DNA of 64,000 nucleotides from an uncultured Bacilli bacterium (lineage in GTDB: Bacteria > Bacillota_I > Bacilli_A > RF39 > UBA660), in the NCBI GenBank assembly GCA_947629655.1, contig CANREL010000001.1:1-64000 (forward strand), written 5' to 3'. The translations under genes and the position numbers were made by a program. The notes beneath the pieces are model-generated. The model saw only the letters and a list, made by a program, of their open reading frames with translations. It was not told the origin of the DNA and ran no database searches. The stretch's first letter is position 1. Every line of letters begins with the position of its first letter. This document shows, piece by piece, positions 17,535-26,213 of the stretch.

Positions 17535-17562
17535 AGAATATCAATTTTGATATTCTTTTTTT
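17535..17562 (+). terminator. Terminator of cassette 1
   Basis: AGAATATCAA pairs with TTGATATTCT, followed by seven Ts. The same sequence ends cassette 2 at 21953-21980. Confidence 0.85.
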
Positions 17563-17572
17563 ACTTTTATAG

Positions 17573-17601
17573 TTGAAAATATTTGACAAAATATTTATAA
17601 T
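17573..17601 (+). promoter_or_regulatory. Promoter of cassette 2
   Basis: TTGAAA 17573-17578, 17-base spacer, TATAAT 17596-17601. It is homologous to the cassette 1 promoter. Confidence 0.75.
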
Positions 17602-17631
17602 TATAATAGATGTTAGAATAGGAGAGAGGTT

Positions 17632-18354
17632 ATGAAAAAGAAAAATATATTTATACTTATAGTTTTACTAGCGATTTTAATGATAAATACTAAGGTTAGT
17701 GCAGCAACGTGTTCCAATTCTGAAAAACAAGCATTAGTTGTTGAAGCTCAGAATGTTGTTGTTAATACCGAATTACGAAAAGTTACACCTGGTGAAGGAA
17801 TATCAGAAAAGAGCTATTTTTACAGTTTAATAATATCTAATACTAGTGATAAACTCTATTATGAAATAGGAATAAATAGATATGATTCCAAAGATGCTGA
17901 TAAGAATGGCGATATTATTTTGAAAGATTTCTTTAGTGGTGGTGGAACTCAAGCCAAAGTTTCAATATATGGAAATAGTAATTCAGCATGTAATAATGTT
18001 TTAATAAGGACTGTTGCCTTAAAATTACCATATTTCAATTATTATAGTGAAAGAGAAGAATGTAAGGGATTAGAAAACTATCCTATATGTAAAAAAGAAT
18101 CAAATACTGCTGACGTTACTGAAGAACAATTTTTACAACACATAGCTGATGCTAAAGCTAAAGAAGAAGAAAAAAATAGACATGAAGAGACAAAAGAAGA
18201 GAGTACTTTTGAAAAAATGATGTCATATGTAAAAGAAAATTTAGTTATCGTAGTAGGAATTTCAATAGTAATAATAGTTATTGTTATAGTGATTATAGTG
18301 CTTGTTTTAAAGAAGAGAAAAAATAAAGTTAAGATAGATTTGGGTGATAAGTAA
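17632..18354 (+). CDS. Secreted-domain membrane protein, cassette 2 first gene
   Basis: This 240-residue paralog of 13107-13835 has a signal peptide (residues 1-25, VSAAT), an ectodomain with paired cysteines (TCSNSEKQ, SACNNV, REECKGLENYPICKK), a K/E-rich linker, a membrane helix (about 205-228) and the basic tail KKRKNKVKIDLGDK. The sequence has drifted considerably from copy 1, unlike the third gene of the cassette, which is identical. GGAGAGAGG precedes the ATG. Its stop overlaps the next start by one base (TAATG). Confidence 0.75.
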   Translation: MKKKNIFILIVLLAILMINTKVSAATCSNSEKQALVVEAQNVVVNTELRKVTPGEGISEKSYFYSLIISNTSDKLYYEIGINRYDSKDADKNGDIILKDFFSGGGTQAKVSIYGNSNSACNNVLIRTVALKLPYFNYYSEREECKGLENYPICKKESNTADVTEEQFLQHIADAKAKEEEKNRHEETKEESTFEKMMSYVKENLVIVVGISIVIIVIVIVIIVLVLKKRKNKVKIDLGDK

Positions 18355-21300
18355 TGAAGAAAAAAATATTAGTAATTGTTTTATTTATTATGTTACTTTT
18401 TCCAATTACAGCTTTTGCAAGTACATGTACTAGTACAGGTATAAGTGGACAAGCTAGTTCCTATGCAACTGGTAGTTCTGGAAGTGGATGTACATGGGTC
18501 TGCTGGTGGGATGAAAGTATTGGACTAAGATTTAGAATATACTCATACGATGGAAAAACTTATAAGCCTTTAGGTCGTGGAGTTGATGTTTGGGGATTTA
18601 GTGGAGCAAGTAGAGTATATATGTCTAATGCTAGGTATTCCAATCCCGATAACAACGCAATATCATTAAAAAATAATGGTTCATGTGCTACTGCCCAAAC
18701 AACTGGTATGATGAATTTAACTTCAGAACAATATGATGACCATCCTATATATATAGATGCCTCATTAAAAGGAAATTTTACATCAGGTACAGTTAATGAT
18801 TTCATCTTGAATTCATCTAAGAATAATGGATGGTTATATAACAATTTATATAGTAAATTAAAAGCTAATAATTCAACAGCTGATACCGAATTTAAAAATT
18901 TATGGGGTGTTGAAGCTAGAACCGTTAGAAATGATGCTGACAATATTTATATAGTTGTAGAAGTTTTAGTTAAAGTATATACAAAAAATTCTTCAATAAG
19001 TGGATTCCAAAATGGTAACTTCTACTTCGGAACAGTTTCAGAATTTGCACCAACTCTTGGATTTTCAAGTACTTATAGAGCTTTAGGTATAAGAAATGTG
19101 CCAGTTGGTAAAATGGTTAATGGACTAATTAATCAAGTTGATGTTGGTGGTATTAATAGTGTTTTCCAAGCTTATGGTGCTGGAGAAAATATTAATAGAT
19201 TAGCTGCATGTAACAATGCTTACGGAATGGCTATTTACCATTTGAGTACTGACTGTGAAGAATGTGGTAAACCAACTTGTGAACAAGATTGTTCAATGTA
19301 TACAAAAGGAACATATGAACATCAATTGTGTGCAAGAGGATGGTGTAACCAAAATGCCGAAAATGGAAAGACTAGTGAATGTATAAGCGCATGTACTAAT
19401 ATTCCAGAAGATGAGGGATGCCCTAAAATAACTGGAAAATCAGGATCAGGTGCCAATACTTGCTACACTTATTTAGAAAATGGTGTTGAGACAACTGCAA
19501 AATCAGTGGGAAATAGATGCCCAGATCCAGGTCTAGATGGAAATGCCAACAAAACTTTAAAAACTAAAGTATGTTATGATGATGCAACTAAATATGAAAT
19601 AGTTGATGATAGTGGAAAAACTACTACAGATGGTGGATATTCTCTATCAGGAACAAAATATTATAAGATAGAATGTAATGAAAAAGTTGAATTAAGTGAA
19701 TTACCAACAAAGAGAGAAGTTTTAGTAAGTCAAAGTGGAACATCAAGCTTATATTTAGGATATAAGATGTTATATGATAAGACTTGTCAATTATATTTTA
19801 AAGCAACTACTGATGGAAAAACAACAAATGGATGGGTAAAAGAACAAGATGCAACATCACCAAAATCATATACATCAGGAAGTAATGCTTGTAAACCACA
19901 AGATAGTAGTAAAAAAATGTTAAAGATTGACTATGACCTTTGTGCTGCAAGAAAAGCTAAATCAGAAGCTACTAATAAGAAAAATGCCGCTAAGACAGAC
20001 GAAGAGAAAAAGACATACGATTCAATCATTTCTGTATCAGATCAAGCAATTACTCAATTGTCAAATGTAAAGAGTAACGCTAAAGCAAGATTGAAAAATG
20101 TAAGTATGCAAGATTATAAAGACTCATCTCACAAGTTTGAAACACAAGCTGAAATTGAAGTATTAAGTGAAGATAAAACTTCTACTAAAACTGAAACATT
20201 AACTTTAGAACCAGTATCATGTATGGATGGAAATGATACAACAGTAACTAGATGTGATTTGAATAACAATAAATCAATAACTATAAGTACTGGAAACACT
20301 ATCATTTGTGGTGATGAAAATAATCAGAAAAAAGCCACGATAGAAAATGGTTCTAGTCATTATTCAAAAACTACGTATTATGCTTTGCCATCAATGTGGA
20401 TAAATGCTCAAGTAACCGATGCAGGAAAGGCTTTCAAAACTAAAGAAGCATGTGAAAAGTCTGGAGCAGCAGGAGAAGAAGCTCTATGTATTAAAAAAGA
20501 TAACGTTTGGATATTCAATCCACTCGATGAAAGTATAAGTCATACGACTAATGCTTATATCACCAAAGAGAAAAGCTTTAGTATTAAACTTAAAAATTAT
20601 GGTTCATGTGGTCAATTTGAATATGAGTCATTATGTGACTACAGCTTAAAAGATAGTTCTACTACATGTTTAGCATGTACGAATTATGAATATGGAACAG
20701 ATGCTTATGAAGCATGTTATCAAAAGAATTGTAGTTGTGAATCATATTGTGGATCAAATGTCGCATGTCGTTCAAAATATTGTCCATCAAACTGCGAAGG
20801 ATGTGGATGGCGTGAAGAAGATGATTGTACTGGAAATGAATGTAAAACTAATTGCCAAGTAATTGCTGGAAGTACATCAAATGAAAAGTACATAACATGT
20901 ATATATGACAGTTGTTGCGCTGCTAGCTGTAAAGGTGAAGAAGGTTGTGTCTATGACTGCTGTACTAGATCATGTAATGAGAAAGCTGAGCGATTAGGAT
21001 GGACACAAGATAAATACAAAGCATGTATGACTGAATGTAAATGTCCAAATGGTTCATGTGGTGAAGATTATCTTTATCGTACGATAACTATGAATGATCC
21101 ATTCCCTGGAAGGGAATCAGGAAAGAACTGGTACAATAAAGTTGAATATATTACAAAGAGTGAAGAAAGTTTGACAAAATATGCTGATAAAACTGATGGA
21201 AAAACAAGTGATTATGAGTATAAAGTAACGATAACCAATGATGATATCAAAGGAATTAAAAACAAGATGAATACGACTTATGAAGTGTTTAAGAAATCAG

Positions 21301-21422
21301 ATAAAGCTAAGAGTAAGATTGGACCAAATGTCTATTGTAGTTCAATGTTACATGATTACTTGAAGAATGGCCAAGTAGAATTTGGAAGATTTGGCTCAGG
21401 AAGTGGGTGTGGAATTAGATAA
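18354..21422 (+). CDS. Very large cysteine-rich secreted protein, cassette 2
   Basis: This 1022-residue paralog of 13837-17004 has a signal peptide (residues 1-22, AFAS), a divergent N-terminal 300 residues, a better conserved middle (for example the QSGTSSLYLGYKMLYDKTC block in both), and an essentially identical C-terminal 140 residues. The cysteine clusters are kept, including NCSCESYCGSNVACRSKYC. The divergent head and constant tail suggest a variable exposed region on a fixed attachment or assembly region. It is coupled by one-base overlaps to genes on both sides. Confidence 0.8.
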   Translation: MKKKILVIVLFIMLLFPITAFASTCTSTGISGQASSYATGSSGSGCTWVCWWDESIGLRFRIYSYDGKTYKPLGRGVDVWGFSGASRVYMSNARYSNPDNNAISLKNNGSCATAQTTGMMNLTSEQYDDHPIYIDASLKGNFTSGTVNDFILNSSKNNGWLYNNLYSKLKANNSTADTEFKNLWGVEARTVRNDADNIYIVVEVLVKVYTKNSSISGFQNGNFYFGTVSEFAPTLGFSSTYRALGIRNVPVGKMVNGLINQVDVGGINSVFQAYGAGENINRLAACNNAYGMAIYHLSTDCEECGKPTCEQDCSMYTKGTYEHQLCARGWCNQNAENGKTSECISACTNIPEDEGCPKITGKSGSGANTCYTYLENGVETTAKSVGNRCPDPGLDGNANKTLKTKVCYDDATKYEIVDDSGKTTTDGGYSLSGTKYYKIECNEKVELSELPTKREVLVSQSGTSSLYLGYKMLYDKTCQLYFKATTDGKTTNGWVKEQDATSPKSYTSGSNACKPQDSSKKMLKIDYDLCAARKAKSEATNKKNAAKTDEEKKTYDSIISVSDQAITQLSNVKSNAKARLKNVSMQDYKDSSHKFETQAEIEVLSEDKTSTKTETLTLEPVSCMDGNDTTVTRCDLNNNKSITISTGNTIICGDENNQKKATIENGSSHYSKTTYYALPSMWINAQVTDAGKAFKTKEACEKSGAAGEEALCIKKDNVWIFNPLDESISHTTNAYITKEKSFSIKLKNYGSCGQFEYESLCDYSLKDSSTTCLACTNYEYGTDAYEACYQKNCSCESYCGSNVACRSKYCPSNCEGCGWREEDDCTGNECKTNCQVIAGSTSNEKYITCIYDSCCAASCKGEEGCVYDCCTRSCNEKAERLGWTQDKYKACMTECKCPNGSCGEDYLYRTITMNDPFPGRESGKNWYNKVEYITKSEESLTKYADKTDGKTSDYEYKVTITNDDIKGIKNKMNTTYEVFKKSDKAKSKIGPNVYCSSMLHDYLKNGQVEFGRFGSGSGCGIR

Positions 21423-21946
21423 TGAATTCATCAGTATGGGGATATATGTTTTTGGTATTAGGACTAACAGGAGTAATACTAATAAACATATTCGGAGAAA
21501 TAACAATTCAAAATGAACAAGATTATTATTCATTGAAAGAGGTAACAAAAGCAGCAATGGTTGATGCTGTTGATAACTATGCCATGTTATATGGAGTAGG
21601 ATATGATGGAGTTACGCAGACGACAGCACCAGAATCAATGCATTGTACATCAGGAGTACCAGGAACAATCAGAATAATAACAGAGAGATTTGTAGAATTA
21701 TTTGTTTTAAAACTATCAGAGAGTGTCAATACATCTGATGGATATGAGATAACATTCAAAGATATCGATGAATGCCCACCAAAAGTAACAGTATCAGTAA
21801 CAGTCCAAGAATCATTTAGTTATATTCAAAGAGCATTAGGAGTAAAAAGAGAAAATCGAGTTGAAGATGCTGACATAACCAACATCATAACAGGAATACT
21901 AGAGACGACTGATCCTTTTGATGATCCTAGTACCGTTGTTAGATAA
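21422..21946 (+). CDS. Small membrane-anchored pseudopilin-like protein, cassette 2
   Basis: This 174-residue protein is identical in amino-acid sequence to 17004-17528, with only a few silent base changes near its 3' end. It has the same N-terminal membrane helix, the MHCTSG motif and the DECPPK motif, and the same TAATG coupling to the large upstream gene. Identity here, against drift in the first gene of the cassette, points to recent gene conversion. Confidence 0.8.
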   Translation: MNSSVWGYMFLVLGLTGVILINIFGEITIQNEQDYYSLKEVTKAAMVDAVDNYAMLYGVGYDGVTQTTAPESMHCTSGVPGTIRIITERFVELFVLKLSESVNTSDGYEITFKDIDECPPKVTVSVTVQESFSYIQRALGVKRENRVEDADITNIITGILETTDPFDDPSTVVR

Positions 21947-21952
21947 AAAAAT

Positions 21953-21980
21953 AGAATATCAATTTTGATATTCTTTTTTC
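21953..21980 (+). terminator. Terminator of cassette 2
   Basis: Same AGAATATCAA/TTGATATTCT stem and T-run as at 17535-17562. Confidence 0.85.
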
Positions 21981-21983
21981 ATG

Positions 21984-22006
21984 AAAAAAAGAAGACTTAG
22001 TCTTCT
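21984..22006 (-). terminator. Terminator of the thioredoxin-like lipoprotein gene
   Basis: On the minus strand a GAAGACTAAGTCTTC palindrome is followed by seven Ts. Confidence 0.75.
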
Positions 22007-22428
22007 ATATATCCATTAACTTTTAATTTTGCTATTATGGCATCTTTATCGCGATCACCAGTTAATCTTTTCATTGTACTAGTTTCAACACCATCTTCAA
22101 AAAATATAACAGTTGGAGTACCATCTACTTCAAAATCATTTAAAAACTTTTCTTTATCTTTTGAATCTTTAATGTCAGAAATATTAATACTATAAGATGT
22201 TATCTTATATTCTTCAAGAACTGCTGTGTACTTAGGAGTGAATGAAGCACAATTACTACAACCTGTTTGAACAACTTCCAAAATGAAAGTGTCCTTATTT
22301 TCTATTTTCTCATAAAACTCTTTTTCACTTATGCTCACTAAATACTTGCTTTCTTGATTATTTCCACATCCGACAACTATCGTAACTAGTACTATGAAAA
22401 GAACAAATAATTTCATGCTCTTTTTCAT
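21997..22428 (-). CDS. Thioredoxin-fold lipoprotein with CSNC active site
   Basis: This 143-residue protein has a lipoprotein signal: KK charges, a hydrophobic stretch and lipobox VVGC with the lipidated cysteine at residue 21. A thioredoxin domain follows with QTGCSNC (C57, C60) and the cis-proline loop DGTPTVIFF. It should sit on the outer face of the membrane as a disulfide oxidase, reductase or isomerase. I chose ATG 22428 because GAGGTG precedes it; an upstream in-frame ATG at 22455 would bury the signal peptide. It is on the opposite strand between cassettes of cysteine-rich exported proteins, whose folding would need such an activity. That link is inference. Confidence 0.85.
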   Translation of the reverse strand: MKKSMKLFVLFIVLVTIVVGCGNNQESKYLVSISEKEFYEKIENKDTFILEVVQTGCSNCASFTPKYTAVLEEYKITSYSINISDIKDSKDKEKFLNDFEVDGTPTVIFFEDGVETSTMKRLTGDRDKDAIIAKLKVNGYIED

Positions 22429-22481
22429 AATACACCTCAAGAAATATATTATCATAAACGAGTGAATAAGACAATAATAGA

Positions 22482-22510
22482 TTGAATTTTAACAGTGATT
22501 AGTGTATACT
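22482..22510 (+). promoter_or_regulatory. Promoter of cassette 3
   Basis: TTGAAT 22482-22487, 17-base spacer, TATACT 22505-22510, 30 bases before the next start. Confidence 0.75.
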
Positions 22511-22539
22511 ATACGTAGTATAAAATAGAGGGTGTTGAG

Positions 22540-24774
22540 ATGTGTAATACTTGTATCAAGATGAATAAAATGTTTGTTATTTTATTTATAGTGATGATTA
22601 TTACAGCTAGTAGAGTAGATGCTATTAATATTGATAGTTATCGTCAGGATAACATAAAAGAACAGACATCAAATAAATATGTTAATAATGAAAAAAATAC
22701 TTCTTCTGAATGTCACTCTATCTGTCAAAATATGAGTGGCGATTCATTATTAAAGTGTGCTGAAAATTATTGCTCGAGTCAAAAAAACATTACTAACAAA
22801 GAAGAAAAAGAAGATTGTATTTTAAAAAGTTGTGACTATACTTATACAGAACTTAGCTGTCCTTCAAATAGTATTACTGAAGGAGGCGATACTACTTGTG
22901 CTGCAACGACCTCTTCTAGTAAAACTAGTTGTGAAATAGTGAATAAAGAATATTATTCTTATAAAGTGGAATGCAATACTAATTCAACGATAAAATATCC
23001 GACCAATTTTCCTATGGTCTTGTTTTCAGGAGAAGGATTTGAATATCAAGTTGCCATGTATGGTAATAAAAGCTGTACTATAACTTTTGATGATGCATTG
23101 TGGAAATTTAATTATGTATCTAGTTATAATGATGCTGAACGAACTAATTACATAAATGCTATAAATGAGTATAATCACCTGAGCCTTAGTAATTACTATT
23201 ATGATTCAGCAAATGCTAATATCAGTTTACGAATTGATGAAAAGAGAAGTGAAGTTCATAAGACGACTAAAAATTTGGTTAGTGGTGAAAAATATTATGA
23301 TGGAAATAGGGATGTTTCTATATCAACTACTTCTAAAACAATCACTTCTTATCATGACAATAACTCAGTTAGTCAAAATGTCAATATTTATAAAACGGAT
23401 TCTAGTAACGGAAGTTATTATAATTTACCAGGTGTGTGCATATCGCCAATTGATAATGCAAGTGTTAAAGAAGGATCTATCTGTCAAAATGGTCTAGGTC
23501 CTTATAACCAATACTTTACAGATATTAAAGCTGATACAGCTACTAATAAAATCATCACAAATGTTGAACATAACGTCTCTGGCTTGCATGTTGATAATAC
23601 GTGTCACTATTCAGTCAATGATGGTGATGACGAACTTGCTTGTTATATCAGTATTGGTACTAATTCTAATCAAACGGGAAACATTTTACTAGATAGTGAA
23701 GATATCAATTTTTATTTATATGCCATAACGGAGAAAAAAGACAAAGTTTTACGTTATAATTTAGGTCTAAAACCTAAGAACATCGATGACAGCTTTGACA
23801 ATAATACTTACTATCGCCTAAAACGTAATTCTATAAAAGATGTTACGACCATGACGATATATGGAACAGTAACTGATGGCAAAGATATTGTTTATTGTCA
23901 AAAAGAAGTTACGATTATTCCTGAAAAAGATGATTCATGTACTTTTGTCAAAACACTTAATGATGAAAATGGTACGATGACTTTGACAATTGCTGATATA
24001 AAAGATAAAAATGCTAAATATTACATCAAAAATGTTACTAGTGATACATGGTTAGAAATGAAAAAGAGAACTATTAATAGTGATGACAATATCTCAATTA
24101 TAGGTAAAGTTGAAACTGGATCAGATGTTAGATATTGCTATTTTAAAAATAATAGTAGTAATGAGACTTGTACCAACATGTACAAACCAGCTGAATATAC
24201 CAAAATAAGAAATTATTGTCATAGCAATTGGCAAAATGATTCGTCATCTTTTTCTAGTTATGATGATTGTTTTAACAGTTGTACTGCTAATAATCAGTGT
24301 AAAATTAAAAATAATTGTCAAAATAAGACAGAAATTAGACAATATTGTCAAGTAAACTATCAAGTAGACGGATATAATTCACAAAGTGATTGCATTAATG
24401 ATTGCAGTTGCAGCCCAAATGGTATAAAATATTATTATAGGACGATATCGATAAGCAATCCGTTCCCTGATCGCGATGCTAATTATAATTGGTTTGGATA
24501 TGAAAAATACATTACTGATGATAGTAGTGATGAGATATCTAATACTAATGATGAGCAAGAATATGTCATCGTTCTCGATTCTAAAAGAATAAATAAAATA
24601 AGAAGTGATACATCTAAATATAATTCAAAAAATAAAAATAATGATGCCTACACTGATTATGTTAGAGAAAAAGACGATGATATAGGTGAGTACAGGAGTA
24701 AATTCATTCACACTGATGATGTTGATGATGGTGGATTTTACTCATACTTTACTTTTGTGAAGGATCAAGAATAG
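22540..24774 (+). CDS. Large cysteine-rich secreted protein, cassette 3
   Basis: This 744-residue, more distant member of the 13837/18354 family begins MCNTCIKMNKMFVILF, with a signal-like hydrophobic stretch at about residues 9-28, although the head is unusual in carrying two cysteines. Conserved pieces include SSKTSC...YSYKVECN, the cysteine-dense CHSNWQNDSS and CFNSCTANNQCKIKNNC regions (about 560-640), and YYYRTISISNPFPDRDANY near residue 635, which matches the shared tail domain of cassettes 1 and 2. There is no first-gene paralog of 13107 here. The start is the ATG at 22540, with GAGGGTG upstream; an internal ATG at 22561 is possible. Confidence 0.75.
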   Translation: MCNTCIKMNKMFVILFIVMIITASRVDAINIDSYRQDNIKEQTSNKYVNNEKNTSSECHSICQNMSGDSLLKCAENYCSSQKNITNKEEKEDCILKSCDYTYTELSCPSNSITEGGDTTCAATTSSSKTSCEIVNKEYYSYKVECNTNSTIKYPTNFPMVLFSGEGFEYQVAMYGNKSCTITFDDALWKFNYVSSYNDAERTNYINAINEYNHLSLSNYYYDSANANISLRIDEKRSEVHKTTKNLVSGEKYYDGNRDVSISTTSKTITSYHDNNSVSQNVNIYKTDSSNGSYYNLPGVCISPIDNASVKEGSICQNGLGPYNQYFTDIKADTATNKIITNVEHNVSGLHVDNTCHYSVNDGDDELACYISIGTNSNQTGNILLDSEDINFYLYAITEKKDKVLRYNLGLKPKNIDDSFDNNTYYRLKRNSIKDVTTMTIYGTVTDGKDIVYCQKEVTIIPEKDDSCTFVKTLNDENGTMTLTIADIKDKNAKYYIKNVTSDTWLEMKKRTINSDDNISIIGKVETGSDVRYCYFKNNSSNETCTNMYKPAEYTKIRNYCHSNWQNDSSSFSSYDDCFNSCTANNQCKIKNNCQNKTEIRQYCQVNYQVDGYNSQSDCINDCSCSPNGIKYYYRTISISNPFPDRDANYNWFGYEKYITDDSSDEISNTNDEQEYVIVLDSKRINKIRSDTSKYNSKNKNNDAYTDYVREKDDDIGEYRSKFIHTDDVDDGGFYSYFTFVKDQE

Positions 24775-24785
24775 GAGGGTGAGAT

Positions 24786-25292
24786 ATGAATGTATCTAAA
24801 TGGAGTTATTTATTTCTCTTCCTTGGCTTATTTGGTCTGTTATTGATCAATTTGTTTGGAAACATTTCAATGGATGATAATCAAATGTATCACTTGTTGA
24901 AGAACACCTCTAAACAGGCAATGATTGATGCTGTTGACTTGACAGCTTACCGCGTTGGCATTGGATATGATGGTATCACTAGTGATACTGATCCAGATTC
25001 TATGCATTGTATTAGTGGCAAACAAGGATTGATTAGGATTGTTAAAGAAAAGTTTGTAGAGAGTTTTATAAGACATTTTGCTGACAATGTAGGACGTACT
25101 AATAAGACTTATAAAATAAGCTTCGATGATATTGATGAATGTCCTCCCAAAATAAAAGTGACCATTACGGCAAATGAAAATTTGAGTTGGTTTGCTAAAA
25201 TATTTGGAAAAAAACAAAAGACAATAAACTATGAAACAGATACGAAAGAGGCAGTAAATGTACTAAATGCTATATTAGAAAGTAGAGATTAA
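24786..25292 (+). CDS. Small membrane-anchored pseudopilin-like protein, cassette 3
   Basis: This 168-residue diverged paralog of 17004 and 21422 has a membrane helix (residues 7-27), LKNTSKQAMIDAVDLTAYRVGIGYDG, MHCISGKQG and DDIDECPPKIKV, so both conserved cysteines are kept. AGGAGGGTG precedes the ATG. It leads directly, 16 bases later, into the CpaB gene with no terminator, which ties the cysteine-rich cassettes to the Tad/T4SS block. Confidence 0.8.
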   Translation: MNVSKWSYLFLFLGLFGLLLINLFGNISMDDNQMYHLLKNTSKQAMIDAVDLTAYRVGIGYDGITSDTDPDSMHCISGKQGLIRIVKEKFVESFIRHFADNVGRTNKTYKISFDDIDECPPKIKVTITANENLSWFAKIFGKKQKTINYETDTKEAVNVLNAILESRD

Positions 25293-25308
25293 GAAAGGGT
25301 GATTTTTT

Positions 25309-26196
25309 ATGAATAGTACTTCAATTAAAGTAAAAAAGTTTTTAAGTAACAGAAATACTGTTACGATTATATGTGCCGTAATTGGTGTCATTGTTTTGTT
25401 TGTAGGTTATCAAATGCGTATCAATTCAGCTATTCAACCAATAAGGGTACCTTATGCTAAGGTGACGATTCAACCACGTACTAAAATAACTGATGATATG
25501 ATTGGATACATAGAGATTCCTCAAGCAGCAATTGATGATATGGGACAAGGAAATATCATTGTAAATGAGAAAGAAATAATTGATTATTATACAAATATCA
25601 ATACAATGATTCCTCAAGGAAGCATGTTTTATAAAGGGGTAGTAGTACCACAATCTGATTTACCAGATCATGCTGTATACAATGTTCCAAAAGGAGAAAC
25701 ATTATATTACTTAACTGTTAACATGACTACTAGTTACGTAAATTCAATTGTTCCAAACGGATATATCGATATCTATATAAGAACTACTGATGAGACTACT
25801 GGTCAAGTTCGTGTTGGTAAGTTTATTGAAAATATCAAAGTTTTAGATGTAAGAGACTCAGATGGATTAAATGTATTTGAAAATACTGATGAAGTAAGAG
25901 TTCCAGCATATGTAATGTTCTCAGTTTCAAATAAGACATTGTATTATTTGATGGCTGCACAAGAACTTGGATTAGATGTTATTCCAGTACCAGTTGTAGT
26001 TGAAGATGTTGACCTTGAATCATCTAATGTTACGAGTAGTGAAATTGAGTCATATATCGATGCTTTAGCTTCAGAATACATCCAAGATGGTGGAAGTATA
26101 GATACTGAACAAACTGATATTCCTGGTCAAGACAAGGATGAAGTTGACAACAGTGGTGATAATAAGACTGATAAAGAAGACAAAAATAATCAATAG
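25309..26196 (+). CDS. CpaB/RcpC-like SAF-domain pilus assembly protein
   Basis: This 295-residue protein has an N-terminal membrane helix (about residues 17-36) followed by the SAF domain (about 45-120, VPYAKVTIQPRTKITDDMI and PQGSMFYKGVV) and an RcpC-type beta domain (about 125-225). The C-terminal tail is acidic and disordered, ending in D/N/K repeats. In Tad systems CpaB/RcpC is a periplasmic or cell-wall-zone assembly factor. AAAGGGTG precedes the ATG. It is the first gene of the Tad-like half of the block, with the ATPase 17 bases downstream. Confidence 0.88.
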   Translation: MNSTSIKVKKFLSNRNTVTIICAVIGVIVLFVGYQMRINSAIQPIRVPYAKVTIQPRTKITDDMIGYIEIPQAAIDDMGQGNIIVNEKEIIDYYTNINTMIPQGSMFYKGVVVPQSDLPDHAVYNVPKGETLYYLTVNMTTSYVNSIVPNGYIDIYIRTTDETTGQVRVGKFIENIKVLDVRDSDGLNVFENTDEVRVPAYVMFSVSNKTLYYLMAAQELGLDVIPVPVVVEDVDLESSNVTSSEIESYIDALASEYIQDGGSIDTEQTDIPGQDKDEVDNSGDNKTDKEDKNNQ

Positions 26197-26213
26197 ACAA
26201 GTGGTGAGTATTT

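Larger units (their letters stand above)
16581..17562 (+). repeat. Near-identical repeat, copy A
   Basis: This pairs with 20999-21980 at a constant offset of 4418 bases. By eye I found no difference up to 17431, then a few substitutions (for example at 17432 and 17441). It covers the last 420 bases of the large gene, the whole 174-residue gene and its terminator. Confidence 0.9.
20999..21980 (+). repeat. Near-identical repeat, copy B
   Basis: Partner of 16581-17562. Apparent perfect identity over about 850 bases, including silent positions, contrasts with the diverged upstream genes. Confidence 0.9.
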
